This document shows positions 13,013 through 25,694 of a stretch of 64,000 bases of DNA, piece by piece. Each line of letters begins with the position of its first letter. Position 1 is the stretch's first letter. The DNA is from Mucidula mucida (taxonomy: Eukaryota > Basidiomycota > Agaricomycetes > Agaricales > Physalacriaceae): positions 1 through 64,000 of the forward strand of contig JADNYV010000068.1 in the NCBI GenBank assembly GCA_015501055.1, given 5' to 3'. Both the position numbers and the translations under genes were made by a program. The notes beneath the pieces are model-generated. The model did not search any database, had not been told where the DNA came from, and was given only the letters and a program-made list of their open reading frames with translations.

Positions 13013-13910
13013 CCAGTCAGTATGGTTCTCCATGCTACCCCTGATGGCAGTGAGAAGATATATACTGCCGAAGCCAGTGCTGTAGGAGGCGCATTCACGG
13101 GTTCCTTTCGTTGGCTTTCAATCAGCGACGGGATTATATATGATCCTTATCAATGCAATTCCTTATATTCGCATCTTCCATCTCAACGTTTATTACTTGG
13201 GTGCTCTGGTTGTCGCATGTACCGGTAGCCCGTCGATGGCGTCGAAGTTGAACGAATGCTCTTAACCTCTCTTGGCATAGGATAGCGTCAGAAGTGAGAT
13301 GGCTTCCTAAGCGCGAAAAAGCAATACGCGGGAATCGCGGGTCATGGGAAATGTTAGTAAAATCGCCTGTATCGGATGATGAGAATGGGCAATCGGTGAT
13401 CACATGCTCATGATTAGCGCCACCGTTGATTCAATCATTTGGGTACATCAGCACGGCTATCATCGATGACATTGCTTCGTCACGCCTAGATTGCGATAAA
13501 TTCTAGTCAAAGCAGCGTGGCGTGGCAGTACGAAGAGTATGGCGCCTGCAGTCAGTGCTACACGTTTCATGTTGTCTTCCTATCTTACGAAGACTGTCCA
13601 ATAGAGAGCGGCTCAATGGCAAATTTCCCTTATACAGCGCGAAGCCGAGAAAATGAATCATCTCAACGAGTAAGCATACAATAACGTTACTGAATTGACT
13701 ACTGGCCATCCGTCGTGAAGTCACCGCGGGCCCCAAACACTGGGAATGAAACCCGCCGTGGCATACTGGCGAAATGAAGGCCTCCCTGTCGTAAAGCTAA
13801 AAAGAAATATCCCCACGAAAATATATGTACATTGATATTGTGATCCTGTTGGTCACCGAGAAGCAGAGGGGAGAGATAGAGAAGGAGAGAAAACGAACAA
13901 CATCCATCGT
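13013..13910. other. Intergenic, nothing recognised
   Basis: Only short frames without motifs lie between the inverted-repeat element and the GATA gene. The 3' end of the GATA transcript probably lies here. Confidence 0.5.
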
Positions 13911-14986
13911 CTACTTCGTCGCCGCATGCTTCGCTCTTGGTTTGATCTTATTCTTCCTCAAGCTCAGCGGCCTGTCCTTCTTCCTCAATCGCGCATACAC
14001 GCCGCAGGCATTACAGACCTGGTCGCCCGCTTTGTTTCTCCTCCAGACGCTTGTCGTGCGCGTGTGACAGTGGCTACACTCGGGCCCATTCTTCGCACCA
14101 TCGCTACTGTCATCATCTGCCTCCGCGTCTTCCTGATCAGCATCGATGAGCTCTTGGGGACGCAGCTTGTGCCGCTGCTGTAGATATAGTCCGCACGCGT
14201 TACACAGCTGCCTCTGAGTACCTGGCTCGCGTCGCCACAAAGGCGTCGACGTGGCATGACAGTGGGAGCACGACTTTTTGGCAGGCTCTCCCTCGGAAGG
14301 ACTCCCGCCATGAGCTGGGGCTGTGTGAGAAGTCGAGGGTCTTCTCGCCCCCAATCGCGCCGACGTGGATACTAGGTCTTCGAGGTGCGACACGTCAGGC
14401 TTTTTTTCTTCGTGGTCTGGAAAGTCGCCAAGTACCGAAAGAGCGGGATCCCAGAATGTAGGATGGTCGTTCATAGACGACCATTCTGATGGGCTAACCG
14501 CAGGCGGCAGGGAAGGATGGTTGTTCGTCCATGGAGAGCCCACGTCGTCCCTCACGGACGAATATCGACGGCTGTAGAGCGGCATGTGCATGTCTGGGTC
14601 GGGGCCCAATGAATCCCCGCGATAGGCGGTGGACGACCAAGGGAGGGTCAAATCCATCGATGAACGACGTAGATTACTCATCGTTGACGCTGATGAGCTC
14701 GTAGCACCCCCACTAGTGATAGTTTGAGATTGACGTGGAAATGCAGTGCTGAGCTCGTCTGTGGTGGCGTGATATGTCAATGTCAAACGAGCCAAAACGT
14801 TAAGAATGTATACGTACTCATTTCAGCACCCGAACTAAAAGGCCACATATCCGCTGGTGAATCGGATGTGGGAAAGAGAACGGACTCGTCAGAGTATGAG
14901 AAATTCACGTCGCCACAGTCGTCAGGATATATTAGTGAATGTGGCAGGTTGGGATACATATCATGGACGTCCCAGACCAACCGCAC
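13911..14986 (-). CDS. GATA-type transcription factor with two zinc fingers
   Basis: Two exons, 14986-14818 and 14758-13911, join in frame to give about 338 residues. A disordered S/P-rich N-terminal two-thirds precedes two GATA fingers: CSHC...CNAC with an 18-residue loop (TSTPLWRREPG, about residue 217 on) and CSHC...CNAC with a 17-residue loop (TTSVWRRNKAG, about residue 283 on). Each is followed by a basic tail (HKLRPQ; LRKKDRPLSLRKNKIKPR, a likely nuclear signal). Such factors bind GATA sites in DNA. The two fingers are only about 25 residues apart, joined by an acidic D/E-rich linker without the cysteine-rich block that marks fungal siderophore repressors. The target pathway is therefore not assigned. 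An alternative start (MYPNLPHS) lies 27 bases downstream. Confidence 0.93.
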
Positions 14987-16804
14987 TTCTAAGCGGAGGA
15001 AGGGTGATGGGCGCGTGTTTTGGTCACGGCGGGCGCCTAAAAGTCGTCCTATAGGCGCGCTAACGGCTAAGCGTTAGTCATGACCTCTCCCGCGATTCGG
15101 GACACGTATGCACCTTGCGCGTTCGATATGGAGGGAAAACAAGGGAAAAAGAGAGCGCCTTCGCAACTGGAAACAAGTATTTATATGATCGTTGGTGATC
15201 TAACGCCGATTCCAGGATCCTCGCATCATGTTTTGGATTGATTGACGTGGGGGCAGGGCAAGGGTCCATTGTCACGTAAATTGAAATTTCCCATCGTATA
15301 TGGATGGCAGTGCCCTCGAACTGGCGCTGCACTGCCTAGAACGACGCCGGCGCTGAAAGAGAAGAGACACGCTGTGAGGTTACCTCGTCCCTATTATCGC
15401 GTCGAAGAAAACCATGTTGCGTTTTTCAATGAAGCCGATTCGGACGGTATAAGTAGATTGAGGGCACATGGCAGGATAATATCCAGGAGGTAAGCGAAGA
15501 CTCCTTCTAGTTGTTCCTTGGTGTCCTGTATTCAGTATATTCCGGCGAAAACAGTTGGCCGTGTAACATCCTAGTCGCTTCGCAATGTGTGGCGGATGAG
15601 CAGGTACAACTTATGGAAGAAATAGGCAAGCAGAATGACGAAAACGGACCTTCGAAACTTAGATTGAACTGATATTAGTGTGCGGTGTCGTGAATGGTCC
15701 AACCCAGACTCCCCATACATACGGGAAGTGAACAAAGTCCTCGAGGCGTAATCGGCTACAGATGCGGCGCGTCCATCAGCTCGGTCAGTATTTGTATACT
15801 TTGGAGGTCGGAAAGCTGTGACGGTAGCATGTGGTACTGGAAAACGGGTGCAGAACCGTGTCTCTCCCATCGTCGTTAGTCGTTTCCTAGCCGGCGAGAC
15901 AAGCCAATAGTTCAGAAGAAGGTTTCAGCAGAGGCCCAAACGTCGTTGCAGATCAAGATGGAGCAGAAGATGTAAAACGGCATACCCTACGCCCCGCTCA
16001 TCGTTCATGGTGGCGGCAAGGAGAAGAAGCCTAACATGAGCAAATAACACGACGCCAACTCGGATTTCCATCTCCTATTACTCCGTTTCGTTTATGCACC
16101 GCCTCAACCTCATTCTTCCATTCCCCTTCCACATGCACGCTGTGCTTATACCAACTTTGGCAGCCTTTGTTCCCGAAAAGTACGTCGCGGTGCGGTTACT
16201 TGATGGAGACGTTGATTACCCAAAACAGCTCAATGCCTATTTATTGTTCTCCATGGTCCTTGTTCCCCTTGATCATGATCGTCCGAGAACAAGAGCGACA
16301 TGAATACCTCTGATTGTGGGTTCATTTCTTCTCAAGAACGTTGATACTGACAATTGTAACAATAGGGAGGAAACGGTGGCGTGATGATTGATCAGCGCCA
16401 ATCAGGAAGAGTCTCATCTCATTATTATATCGTCTGAAGGCAGAATAGTCTTTCACATACTCGAGACCCGCTTATCACGCACTTAGGCGAAATGTGGCCC
16501 GCGCCTTCTTGGCCATCGTGGGACCGGCCATCTCGCTGGCTGTGTATTCAGAACTACGCATTCGGGTAAACGGAAAATGGAGTAGACTTCGAAGGCCAGG
16601 CCTGCATCTCTGATGGCCCTTCATACGGGTCCTTCCTTTCTGGGAATCTCTTTGTTCTTTTGTCTTTTGTTCCCGATCTTTTGGGCAAGCCCAATTGTTC
16701 TCCACAAACGGAGGCGGCACGTACATAAAGGTGTGTATGTCAGCCATTCCCTTTCTCATTCCTCATACCCCCTTCTTCCTCGTTTCGTCCCTTCTCCTCA
16801 TATA
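14987..16804. other. Long intergenic region
   Basis: No gene could be supported. One minus-strand frame (15571-15870, 99 residues) ends in a hydrophobic VFVILLAYFFHKLYLLI segment, but has no start context, homology or introns that I can defend. Confidence 0.4.
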
Positions 16805-17622
16805 ATGAATGCAGTCACGGATACTATCGCTACCGACGCCGGCCGTCTAGACAAGCATTACGAAACGCGATGCATCCTCGAGGGCCAGCGCCGCCTTTCT
16901 ATGAACATCTATGATGAGGATCTACAAGCATTCGCAGCGCTATTTAATGAAAGGTGTGTGATTCGTTCTCCCGTCTTGACGGTATCTCATCCACCTTTAG
17001 CCGATCTGCACCAGAAAGCGAACTCCAGCCACCTTCTGTCAAAGTCTCGTACATTCAGAAATGGCGTCAAGGTGTGAATGGCGTCGTATGCGTTGGCGCT
17101 CCCAAATCTCCGTGCGTCAATATCATGTCTGCGCCAGGGTGAAATATCTGACAGGTTATTTAGCGTTTTCGGATCCTTCTCAATGTCTATGTCACCGGTG
17201 GCTGCCATCCACCCTGATGCCCTGAATGTTACCTCTGCTTCTCCTTACACCATCACCCCCGAAGAACCTCTCCGTAGGGGTGGACAGCCTCAGGTTCTCA
17301 CCGACTTCGAGTTGGAAGAGTTGAATGGCCTGTGTTTGGATGAAGACGAGTTGACGTCGGAGGCGTGCACGACGACGGAGCCTTCTGAAGGTGATTCCTT
17401 GGTTATCGAGCATGTCATATATCCTGCTTCGGGTGCGTTTCTACTTCCCTCCGCTTGTCGTTCGTCTCAGTAACGACTTCTTCAGCAGTACCTACGCCAC
17501 TGCCGACGCGCAAGCCCGACACGACGTTTAACATCGCCAGCCGTGTTAAATGGATACCGGCCCAATTCAAATACAAGATCATGTCTGCCCAGAAGCGCAA
17601 CATGTACCTCTTTCGCCGTTGA
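16805..17622 (+). CDS. Unknown multi-exon protein
   Basis: Starts MNAVTDTIATDAGRLDKHY with a CATAAAGG box about 85 bases upstream. The exons are roughly 16805-16952, 17001 to about 17111, about 17164-17430 and about 17488-17622. The third exon gives a coherent acidic stretch (LTDFELEELNGLCLDEDEL). The last exon gives VPTPLPTRKPDTTFNIASR and ends KRNMYLFRR, a basic C-terminus. Donor choice for the second intron is uncertain. I recognise no domain; the acid-rich centre and basic end are compatible with a nuclear regulatory protein, but that is only a guess. Confidence 0.55.
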
Positions 17623-18103
17623 TTGGCGCACGTCTTTTTGACTCTACATTGAACCATCATGACATGCACACGGACGCTCTCTCCATCTTCATGACAGACC
17701 CTTACGCCGTACATACTGTCCTTCTTCTATGGTTTCTATACCATCTCACCGATTCTGGTTATCGGTCTATGTATTGAACTTGTACGTTATTCCTAGCATT
17801 ATTACTGTTACACGACTCTACCATCCTTTGTCACAACATTTCCTCCGTACATGTACGATTCACTGTAGCATTTCGCATTTTAACGCCTAGTCCTTTGTAA
17901 AATTACGTCGAGGTCTATTTATATGTTCATCTATGTATAAATTCGAATGAGCTCGCCCAACAAAGCGCCGATTTTCGTTTGTCTGGCCCCAATCAGTGCC
18001 ATGCGTAAAGGTTCAGATTGCTGTGAATAAGATGTAGGGTGCCAGTGGCCAACGAACGTACATAGGACTAGCAACAGTATGTATAGTGTGAAATTTCGCT
18101 CTA
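17623..18103. other. Intergenic between convergent genes
   Basis: No coding evidence was found. It should hold the two 3' UTRs. Confidence 0.5.
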
Positions 18104-19083
18104 TTAATGTGGCGCAATACAGGTCATGCGAACGGATATTCGTAGGCGATCGAGTTCCTTCAATAGTTCAGAGCCAACGTCCCCGCTCGTCACGTATAGC
18201 GTTTCCAAAGTACAAGAACCAAGCTGCAACGCGCGTAACGTCTTACACCACCACTTCTGCAGTGCACTGTTTTCGGTACCGGTATCGCATCGTAGAGATC
18301 GAATCGATCTGAGATCAAGAATGTCTAGGTTCTCATCGGGTTCAAAGCTGGCAGTGAAATGAACTAGTATCGAGAAAGATCAGCGGCCAAAGGGAAGGAA
18401 ATTGTCACTAGAGCGAACTTACATGCCAGCTCCTGCAAATTGTCCCCCGTGATGCTTATCAACGCGCCGAGTACAGGAACATCGCCGCTGTCAGCATCCT
18501 TCACGGTCATACTCCTCGCAACGAAGAGGGCAGGCCCGTGCACTATCAGCTCCAAGAAAGGTCTCAGACCGAGGCGCATGACCAGTACAATTTCCTCAAC
18601 CTCCAATCGAAATGCTGGCGCAATAGCCCAACTCCGAGCCTGCATATACGTTCGCAATTCAAGAGACCGCAGACCTGGAAATGCATGGATGAAGTCTTGA
18701 AGAATGCGGAGGTCGTACACGAATAGAGCTGGGCCAGACAAAGCGACAGTACGTATAGTGGTGCATCGCGTGAGGCCTTGAAGAAATGGATCGGAAATGT
18801 ACAGGATATCGCTGAAGGAAACAGATTTGACGTTCGAGAGGCGGATGGGGAAGTTGACTCCGATGAAAGTTGATATGTGGAGGTACTGTACGAATACAGC
18901 GAGTGATGTGCCGATGACGAGCTTGAAGATCTCGCAAGATTTTTGAGATTTCACAATGTACGAGCGGAATAGATGGATGCGGGTTTGGGGCAGGAAGACG
19001 CGCGAGACTAGCGACACGACTTTTAGGCTAGCCGTGTCACCCGAAAGCTGATCCACGATATGGTCGATGAGCTCCTGAGGCAT
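18104..19083 (-). CDS. F-box/LRR-like protein
   Basis: Two exons, 19083-18423 and 18363-18104, join in frame to 306 residues. The N-terminus MPQELIDHIVDQLSGD followed by LKVVSLVSRVFLPQTRIHLF is the short F-box-like helix pair typical of Agaricomycete proteins of this kind. The rest is leucine-rich: FPGLRSLELRTY, DNLQELA and TLRALQLGSCTLETLYV. F-box proteins usually recruit targets to SCF ubiquitin ligases; the target here is unknown. The ATG at 19083 fits better than the in-frame TTG 12 bases upstream. No breaks were seen. Confidence 0.85.
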
Positions 19084-19860
19084 TGCATTTGGCAATGTTT
19101 CTACGAGAAGACATATTAAGCGATATCGAGGAAGAAGAGAGGAACGTTTCGCGCACCTCTGAACACGTCTGATTGACGAGTCTCGGTCGTCTCGTTGGAG
19201 TCTAGCGCACTACGCGATGGGCCTTGATGTTGGCCATGATTCCAGGTCATGGTAGTGGGATTCCGAGTCGGATAGAGCCCATACTTGGCCGATACTTATC
19301 TGCCATGAAGTAGCATATGGGGATATCATTGCAAATGACACTGACGTGTAGAAGAGCATTGATCCTTTAGCATACACCACCCATCGCCCGGGGATGCCGT
19401 TGACGTTGCGTTATCGACGGTGTAACTTCTGGAGGGATAATAACCAGGTGACAGTGATGGTTATGGACAACCTTCGCAATGAACGGAGAACTACAATGTG
19501 TGGCGCACCAGAAGATAAGCACAGAGAGTCGGAAGACGTCTGTGTCACATCCTGAGCTGCTTACGCCCATAAAGATCAAGCCTCATCCAAAAGGCTTAGG
19601 TATTGTATTGAACATTGGGCTCGTCGAATCTTCAACGAATCGAAAGGAGAAATGCAAAAATCGCAGATAGTCATCTGTGAATGGTGCGGCACGCATGAAC
19701 GGATCGTTGAAAACTAATGCTGAGTGCAAAGATCGTTGGATCATCGGAGTTTCAAATCAACGCCCGGAATGTGCCGGCATGTCACTGACTGCTTCTTGGC
19801 CTGCTTCTCCTCAGTTACGCTAGACTAGACCAAATCACCCTCGTAACGACAGGCATTATC
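19084..19860. other. Intergenic, nothing recognised
   Basis: Short frames only, no motifs. Confidence 0.5.
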
Positions 19861-20879
19861 ATGAAGGTATATCTGGCTACCATCATCGGAAGGGCTCTGA
19901 CTTCGAGTTTGTCAGTGTCAGAAGCGGATATTGTTTCAACTTCGCCACTTCTCATCACACCGCTGGTTTCAGTACGTACCTGAGGAAACGTGAACTCTAG
20001 CTGACTCAATGCCTCAAGGTCTCCAGATGAATTTTATGAGCCCAATCGTATCCTTCCGATGACCTTGCCAAGGAATAAGTGCGTCGAGGCAAAAAGTTCC
20101 TCCCGTTCACTAATTCTGTTTGCATCTTGGTCGAGCCACTCCATCCTGTCCTCGGTCTTCCGCACATGCTCATCTGTAAGCTCGCTGACCGTCGAACTGG
20201 GGATCGTCGTGGGCCATGGAGCGTCGAGCTTGACAGACAGTTCCAAAAGAACCTTCCTACGTACATCGACGGCACTGGCGGACCCCCCGTAGTGGGAAAA
20301 CTTGGGCCGTCGGAAGACGACCCGCAATGGTTCTACGAGTTCTACCGATGGAGGTACATGAACGATGACCACCGCGCTGAGCAGAAGACGTACGAGAATC
20401 TCACCGAGGCGCAGAAGCTGGGTCTCGTGCCGAAATGCTTTGGACGTGTACGCATCGCTATGTCGTCCGGCACCTCTATCCATCCAGCTCTAGACGCCAT
20501 CGACGGTCTGTTGATGGAATACATTCCCGGTCGGCTTATGTCCTCCATTCGCCCAGGAACCGACATATCCGTGGCGGAAGCGGAGGTCATTTCCCAAAGA
20601 ATTCTTGATCTAGCGAGGCGGCTCCGCCGCTACGGCGTCTCCCATAATGACCTCCATTCCAACAACATCATCCTTCGCCATGGAAGCAATGACCCGGTCA
20701 TCATCGACTGGGGGCGCGCGGGCTTTGATGCCCTTTCCCACAAAACCTTTTCAGCACGATGGATGGATATCTCGATGCGACAGGACTTCTATTCCGATAT
20801 ACGCAAAGTCTTGAGGCGCTCGGATGGGAACATTTGGCATCGCTTTAGTACTCCTCTTTCGGATGCGGGAAACGATTAG
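19861..20879 (+). pseudogene. Kinase-like protein, copy 1 (C-terminally truncated)
   Basis: Exon 1 (19861-19971) encodes MKVYLATIIGRALTSSLSVS. The main frame runs from about 20079 to the TAG at 20877-20879. Kinase-like motifs are VSHNDLHSNNIIL (catalytic loop, D and N kept) and VIIDWGRAGF, the D-W-G metal site seen in protein-kinase-like and aminoglycoside-phosphotransferase-like families. LICKLADRRTGDR and LLMEYIPGRLMSSI fit the N-lobe and hinge. Compared with copy 2 the protein stops at SDAGND and lacks about 70 C-terminal residues. Compared with copy 3 about 10 bases are missing near 20095, which breaks the frame between LPRNKCVEAK and KFLPFTNS. It is the best-preserved of the copies but probably not fully functional. 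Substrate unknown. Confidence 0.7.
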
Positions 20880-21284
20880 AATTGTAGGTACGATGGAGGG
20901 CTCGGGTTAGGCCCGGTACCCAATGTGCATAGATTCCGTTGTTGAAGTAAGTAGTGTCGAGTGCGAGGTAGCACAGCCACAATCTGCATCGTCTTGCCAT
21001 CATCATCCTTCGCGTGCGGTCAGGCAGTCAGGAGTCCCCAGTACAACACTAGTAAGGGTAATGAAACACTGACGCGAGGCGGAGTGGCCACAGCCAGTCG
21101 CCACAGAACTACCATGTTTGGGCAACAATGCGATCGGTGTGGACCACTTGTCCTAAGCGATGTGGACTGTCTAGATGCACGTGATCAATCGCCTTTGTTC
21201 TCTTGTGGTATAAATTGACCAGCCTGCGCTTTGGACCTTCCCATTACATTCACATCCTCTCTTCCTGGTCCCAAACGTACAACT
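20880..21284. other. Short intergenic region with promoter
   Basis: A GGTATAAAT box at about 21206 lies 80 bases before the ATG at 21285. Nothing else was recognised. Confidence 0.5.
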
Positions 21285-22252
21285 ATGTCCCTTTCTCTCG
21301 AAGACATCAACGTCTCGCGTTTGTTTAGTGGAGCGCTCGACGTGCCTATTATTCAAGAGACGTCTTTATCAGTTAGTTCTCATTGTCGCGCTTTTGTCTT
21401 CCCATATTCTAATCAAAATTGTTTAGCTCGACAACTTGGAGTTTGCTTGGGGTCTCCACCGTGGCCAAATCATCTCGTACTTCAACCTAGTGCCCGGCAA
21501 TCTTCTTCGTCGTGAGTCCTTAATTTGAACGTTGAAGAGATTTAAGAGATTTAAGAGCTCACTTCTCTTTAGTTCAACCCGAATTGAAAACGGCCATCGA
21601 GTCTGAACAAGTCGCCCTGTGTCCCCCAAATGCTCTGATCAAGAAGCTCGCTGCGTTGCAAGATCGAAACATGAAAGAACCCATGCATAACAGGCGCATG
21701 TTTACCGAGGTACGCGATAGGTTTACCACCGCATTCGAACACTGCTGATTTCTTTCCGATTCAAAGGTATTTCCCTTCCAAGCATACGAATACCGTATTG
21801 TACCCTTGGTAAAGGGCCTCACCCTCTACGCCCGTGATCCCGCCACCCATACGGTCTCAGTTCTAAAGGGCACATCCAACTCCTTCCCCTCGTTCACCTG
21901 CAAAGCCAACCCTGCCTTTGTCCTCTCGTTCGCGAGCGACGGGCTTCTCGATCCTCCCGATGACATCAAGAGTAAACTTGGGCTGCGAAATGCGATGTAT
22001 GACTGCTTCCGGCCGTGGCAGACAGGCTGTCCGCCTCTCGACTTTTACAAGGATTCCTATGTTGGAGAGTTTGGGAGAAGCATCCCGATGAAGTATCGTC
22101 AGCTGCTTCCGACGACCGCTCCTGTGAGGAAGATGGATGTTGATTCAGACGACTCGGAGCTGCAGAAGGTGGTGGAAGACCTAGATAGTGTCATGGCAGA
22201 CGCTTCAATGGCAGACAATGACGATGCGGAGATGTGGATATGGCGTCGATAA
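21285..22252 (+). CDS. Unknown conserved-looking basidiomycete protein
   Basis: Four exons: 21285 to about 21369 (MSLSLEDINVSRLFSGALDV), about 21427-21511 (LDNLEFAWGLHRGQII), about 21574-21709 (QPELKTAIESEQVALCPP) and about 21767-22252. The last exon encodes VFPFQAYEYRIVPLVKGLTL through an acidic C-terminus (MDVDSDDSELQKVVEDLD) to the TAA. Introns of about 55-60 bases all fit GT...AG. The composition suggests an HNH-endonuclease-like or effector-type basidiomycete protein, but I see no catalytic motif and give no function. A TATA box precedes it. Confidence 0.6.
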
Positions 22253-23167
22253 AACCACGGTGGGCCGCCAATTGGCATCGCGCTAGCAGTGGAAGACGTC
22301 TTGGTTCGTGGTGCTTGACCTTTCTCTTCATTTATGTCCCTCTTCCATTTTTGTTTTCTGTAAATAAAATCCTATGTCCTATGTCGTGAATGAATTCCCT
22401 TTCAAGCAAGCTAGGTCTGCTATGGGCCGGGCTGAGGCATGATCTCGTCAGTTAGCATGGAATCAGTACGGAGTTCATTGTTCAATGTCTGATTTGAAGT
22501 GATCTCAGTTAACCTGCATTGTTGACTGGCATCGGGATCCCGCGTCAACCCTCATAGTCGGGATACCAACTCGATTCCGTACCCGTGTGCTTGGCCGCGT
22601 TAACTTGGCGTGGCGTGCACTTGCTATAATCACCAGTAACACACTCACCGTCGTAATGTCCTCAATGTTGTCTGAGTGTATTCTCGTTAATGCTGCTGTC
22701 TCAATCTGAGTCTTCTCGTTGTCGATTACCTGTCTTGATGCCAGCCGCGTCGAATTCTTTCTAATACTAGCCCTTGTTGTGCCGGTGTCCCGGTCCTAGT
22801 CATCTGTTGTTTCTTCTCGGAGCTTGCATCATAGGTCTCAGCACTCATTGTGCAGATCCTGAAGAGATCTCAATCAATCGGTGGTGGCGCGGTGGCGGCG
22901 GGGACCAATTTTTGGTATATACTCGGCGGGGTCACAATCAACAATCGTTCATGAATGTTTATCGTTTGGCTCCGAGTCTCGAAAGCGGTAGTCCAGCCTT
23001 CAGGTGTGGCAACCGCCTCTTAAGAAAACGTCACAATCAACGACACCGCGGGAAATCAGGACCGAGAGATACACGGATCTATGATGGCTTATTCGTACGC
23101 TGAAGAATTACATTGTACAAGTATCGTACACTCATTAATATACTACCTATAAACAATACATCGGCCT
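22253..23167. other. Intergenic, nothing recognised
   Basis: It holds the 3' ends of two converging genes. No supported frames. Confidence 0.5.
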
Positions 23168-24917
23168 CTACCACCAATCGCCGTGCTCCTTCATCGCGTC
23201 TGCCACTTTGATGAAGCCAGCGACATTTGCACCGCACAGCAGACTCGGGAGTACACTGCCAGATGAAAGGTCTTCGCCAGACCATTTACTTCCCGCAGAT
23301 AAACATGTCTGGAAAAGAGATAAGCCCGCGAAGAAGGAGCAAGAATCCAAGTACCTCGTAACACTCCTTCATAATCCCCTTCAGCTTCGCGTCAACCTCG
23401 TCAGGGCTCCACTTGAACCGCTGACTGTTCTGCGCCATCTCCAGTCCTGAGACAGCCACACCACCGCAGTTCGATGCTTCTATTAGACAGTCAGTCAAAG
23501 CCAATCCCAAGGAGCGCAGTACGTACTCCCAGGAGCGTACCACACCGGGCTTTTACCAGTCTTCCGCGATTTCTCGAATACTTCGATGGCTTCAGGAGTG
23601 CAGCCCTACAGAAACTTAGAGTACAACGAAAGATTATGAATCGAAACATACCATGTTGGATCCCTCGGCGACGATGCGTACACCGGCCTTGACAAGGGCC
23701 TCCGCCTCCTCACCAGACACTTCATTTTGCGTCGCTCCTGGGAGTGCGATATGTAATTTGGGAATCAAAGTCCATGGGCGAGCACCTGTGTTAACGTTAG
23801 TCAAGTCGGGTGAGGGAGTCTTTAAATAACCAGACCTGGATAGTATTTGTATTCGTCGCTGCTCGCGAACGACTCTGACAAGAATCCACCCTTGAGTTTT
23901 AGCTGTCCAATCTTCTCCACAACCTCCTTGGAGAACCCTTTGTCTGTGGTAGCAATCAACGCGCCCTTGGAATCGGAGAGCGACACGACCGTTGCGCCAA
24001 GCTCGATGACCTTGAGCGCGGTAAACTGCGCGACGTTTCCAGCGCCCGAGATGGCGACGAGAGTAGAGGGCTTGGAGAGACTGTATTCTGGGCAAGCCTT
24101 TGCGATCATCTAACAAGGGCATATGAGCACTCAACGTAAAGGAGGAGATAAGAGAACGCACATGTTCAACGTAGTAAATTAGACCATAACCAGTGGCTTC
24201 GGGACGAATAAAGCTGCCACCCCAGTTCCCTCCCTTGCCTGTGAGCACTCCGACGAATTCATTTCGCAGCTTCTTGTAGGCGCCGAACATGAAGCCGATT
24301 TCGCGTCCGCCAGTGCCGATATCGCCAGCTGCCAATACATTGAATGTAAGAATCTCGTCTTTGAAGAGAAACGCACCCGGCACATCGGTGTCCTGGCCAA
24401 TGTGGCGTGATAGCTCGGACATGAAGGAGACGCAGAATCGCCGTATCTCGCTGTCGCTCTTGCCCTTGGGGTCAAAGTCGGAGCCGCCTTTCCCGCCGCC
24501 CATGTTCAGTCCGGTAAGCGCGTTTTTGAACGTTTGCTCGAAGCCGAGAAATTTAAGGATGGAAAGGTTGACGGAGGGATGGAGACGAAGACCGCCTTTG
24601 TAGGGCCCAAGTGCAGAGTTGTACTGTTGAAATGAGCAACGCGAGTTGTTGCGAAAGATTCGGACATACCTGTACGCGATAGCCACGGTTAACTTGGGGC
24701 GCGCCCTGGTCATCCTCCCAGACGACACGGAACTGCACTATGCGTTCCGGGATCTGGACGATGGAGAACGCCTTTTGGTACGCGGGATTGGCGGCCAGGA
24801 ATGGTCCGAGACTGTCAGTGAGCTCGCCTAGAGCCTAAAGGGAAGAAGAATAAGCGAGACGAAGATATACCATGACAAGTCGCGGACCTGCTCGAATTCG
24901 GGTTCAGATGGGTACAT
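23168..24917 (-). CDS. gdhA: NADP-specific glutamate dehydrogenase
   Basis: It makes glutamate from 2-oxoglutarate, ammonium and NADPH: the main ammonium-assimilation step in the fungal cytosol. The ATG at 24917 starts [10 protein letters not shown], followed by an intron with an unusual GTCCGC donor that restores the conserved join to ALGELTDSL. Visible blocks are [60 protein letters not shown] (substrate lysines), [54 protein letters not shown] (NADP-binding fold), RIVAEGSNM, and the end [13 protein letters not shown]. About eight exons; total length near 450 residues, as expected for the hexameric fungal enzyme. All key residues are present and no frameshift was seen. Confidence 0.96.
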
Positions 24918-25412
24918 GATGGTGGTGGATGAAAAGAGGGGTGCATGGACGCCGGCTGCATGCCAATGACTCCTTTTATATGGCTCGGCTTTCGGAAGTT
25001 TGGCAAAAAAAAAAACTTAACAGATAACGACCAGACGCGTCGCGGAAAGATAACGACCTCGTGGCAAGTGAGCACAAGACCGAAAGCCCGAAATAAATTC
25101 CCGTTCCTATCCGAGGTCTGTGGCGGTGACATCCTTGAGTAAAGGGAGCCGCATGGCGCTCGTTCCGTATCAATTCCGTATTCGTCCGTTGGCCTGCGCG
25201 CAAGAGGTGGCCATGGCAGTTACGTTCACAAGTCGGCCGACAATTCATTCGCAGTCAAGGTGTCTCCATGAGGTCTCGACAGCATCAATGTGGTCGAGGG
25301 GAGGGGGTATGCGGCCGATGGAACCCAAGCAGGCGAGGATTATAATTAGCGCTTTGAAGAACGGATCAGGACAATCAAGGCAGAGACAATCAAGCGGGGA
25401 AGCCATACCTTG
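24918..25412. other. gdhA upstream region
   Basis: Promoter side of gdhA and the 3' side of family A copy 3 lie here. A CTTTTATATGG box (about 24972-24982) sits about 55 bases upstream of the gdhA ATG, followed by an A-run. No gene seen. Confidence 0.5.
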
Positions 25413-25694
25413 CTAGTCATCTAAAAAATACGCGAATCGGCCATTCTCTACATGCGAACCTATTGCTTTCCAGGTTTCTCCATCACGAGTATCCAAATAG
25501 TTCCTCCACGCGTTGAGCTTTAACGTGTGCCGTTGGAGCAGAAGCAAGACGGCAGCAACATGTGATATGTATTTGTGCCATGAGCGAGTGCGGATGGTTG
25601 AAGGGAAGTGTCGACAGTCCGTCCAGGTTGTCATCCGGGATGAGATCGAGAACAGGCAACCCTCAACGATGGCGCAGCTGGCGCGCGAGAAGCT

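Noticed and set aside
20034..20483. Long minus-strand frame inside kinase-like copy 1 (and equivalent antisense frames in copies 2 and 3)
   Set aside because: The plus frame holds the kinase-like motifs; the antisense frame is conserved only because the copies are similar DNA.
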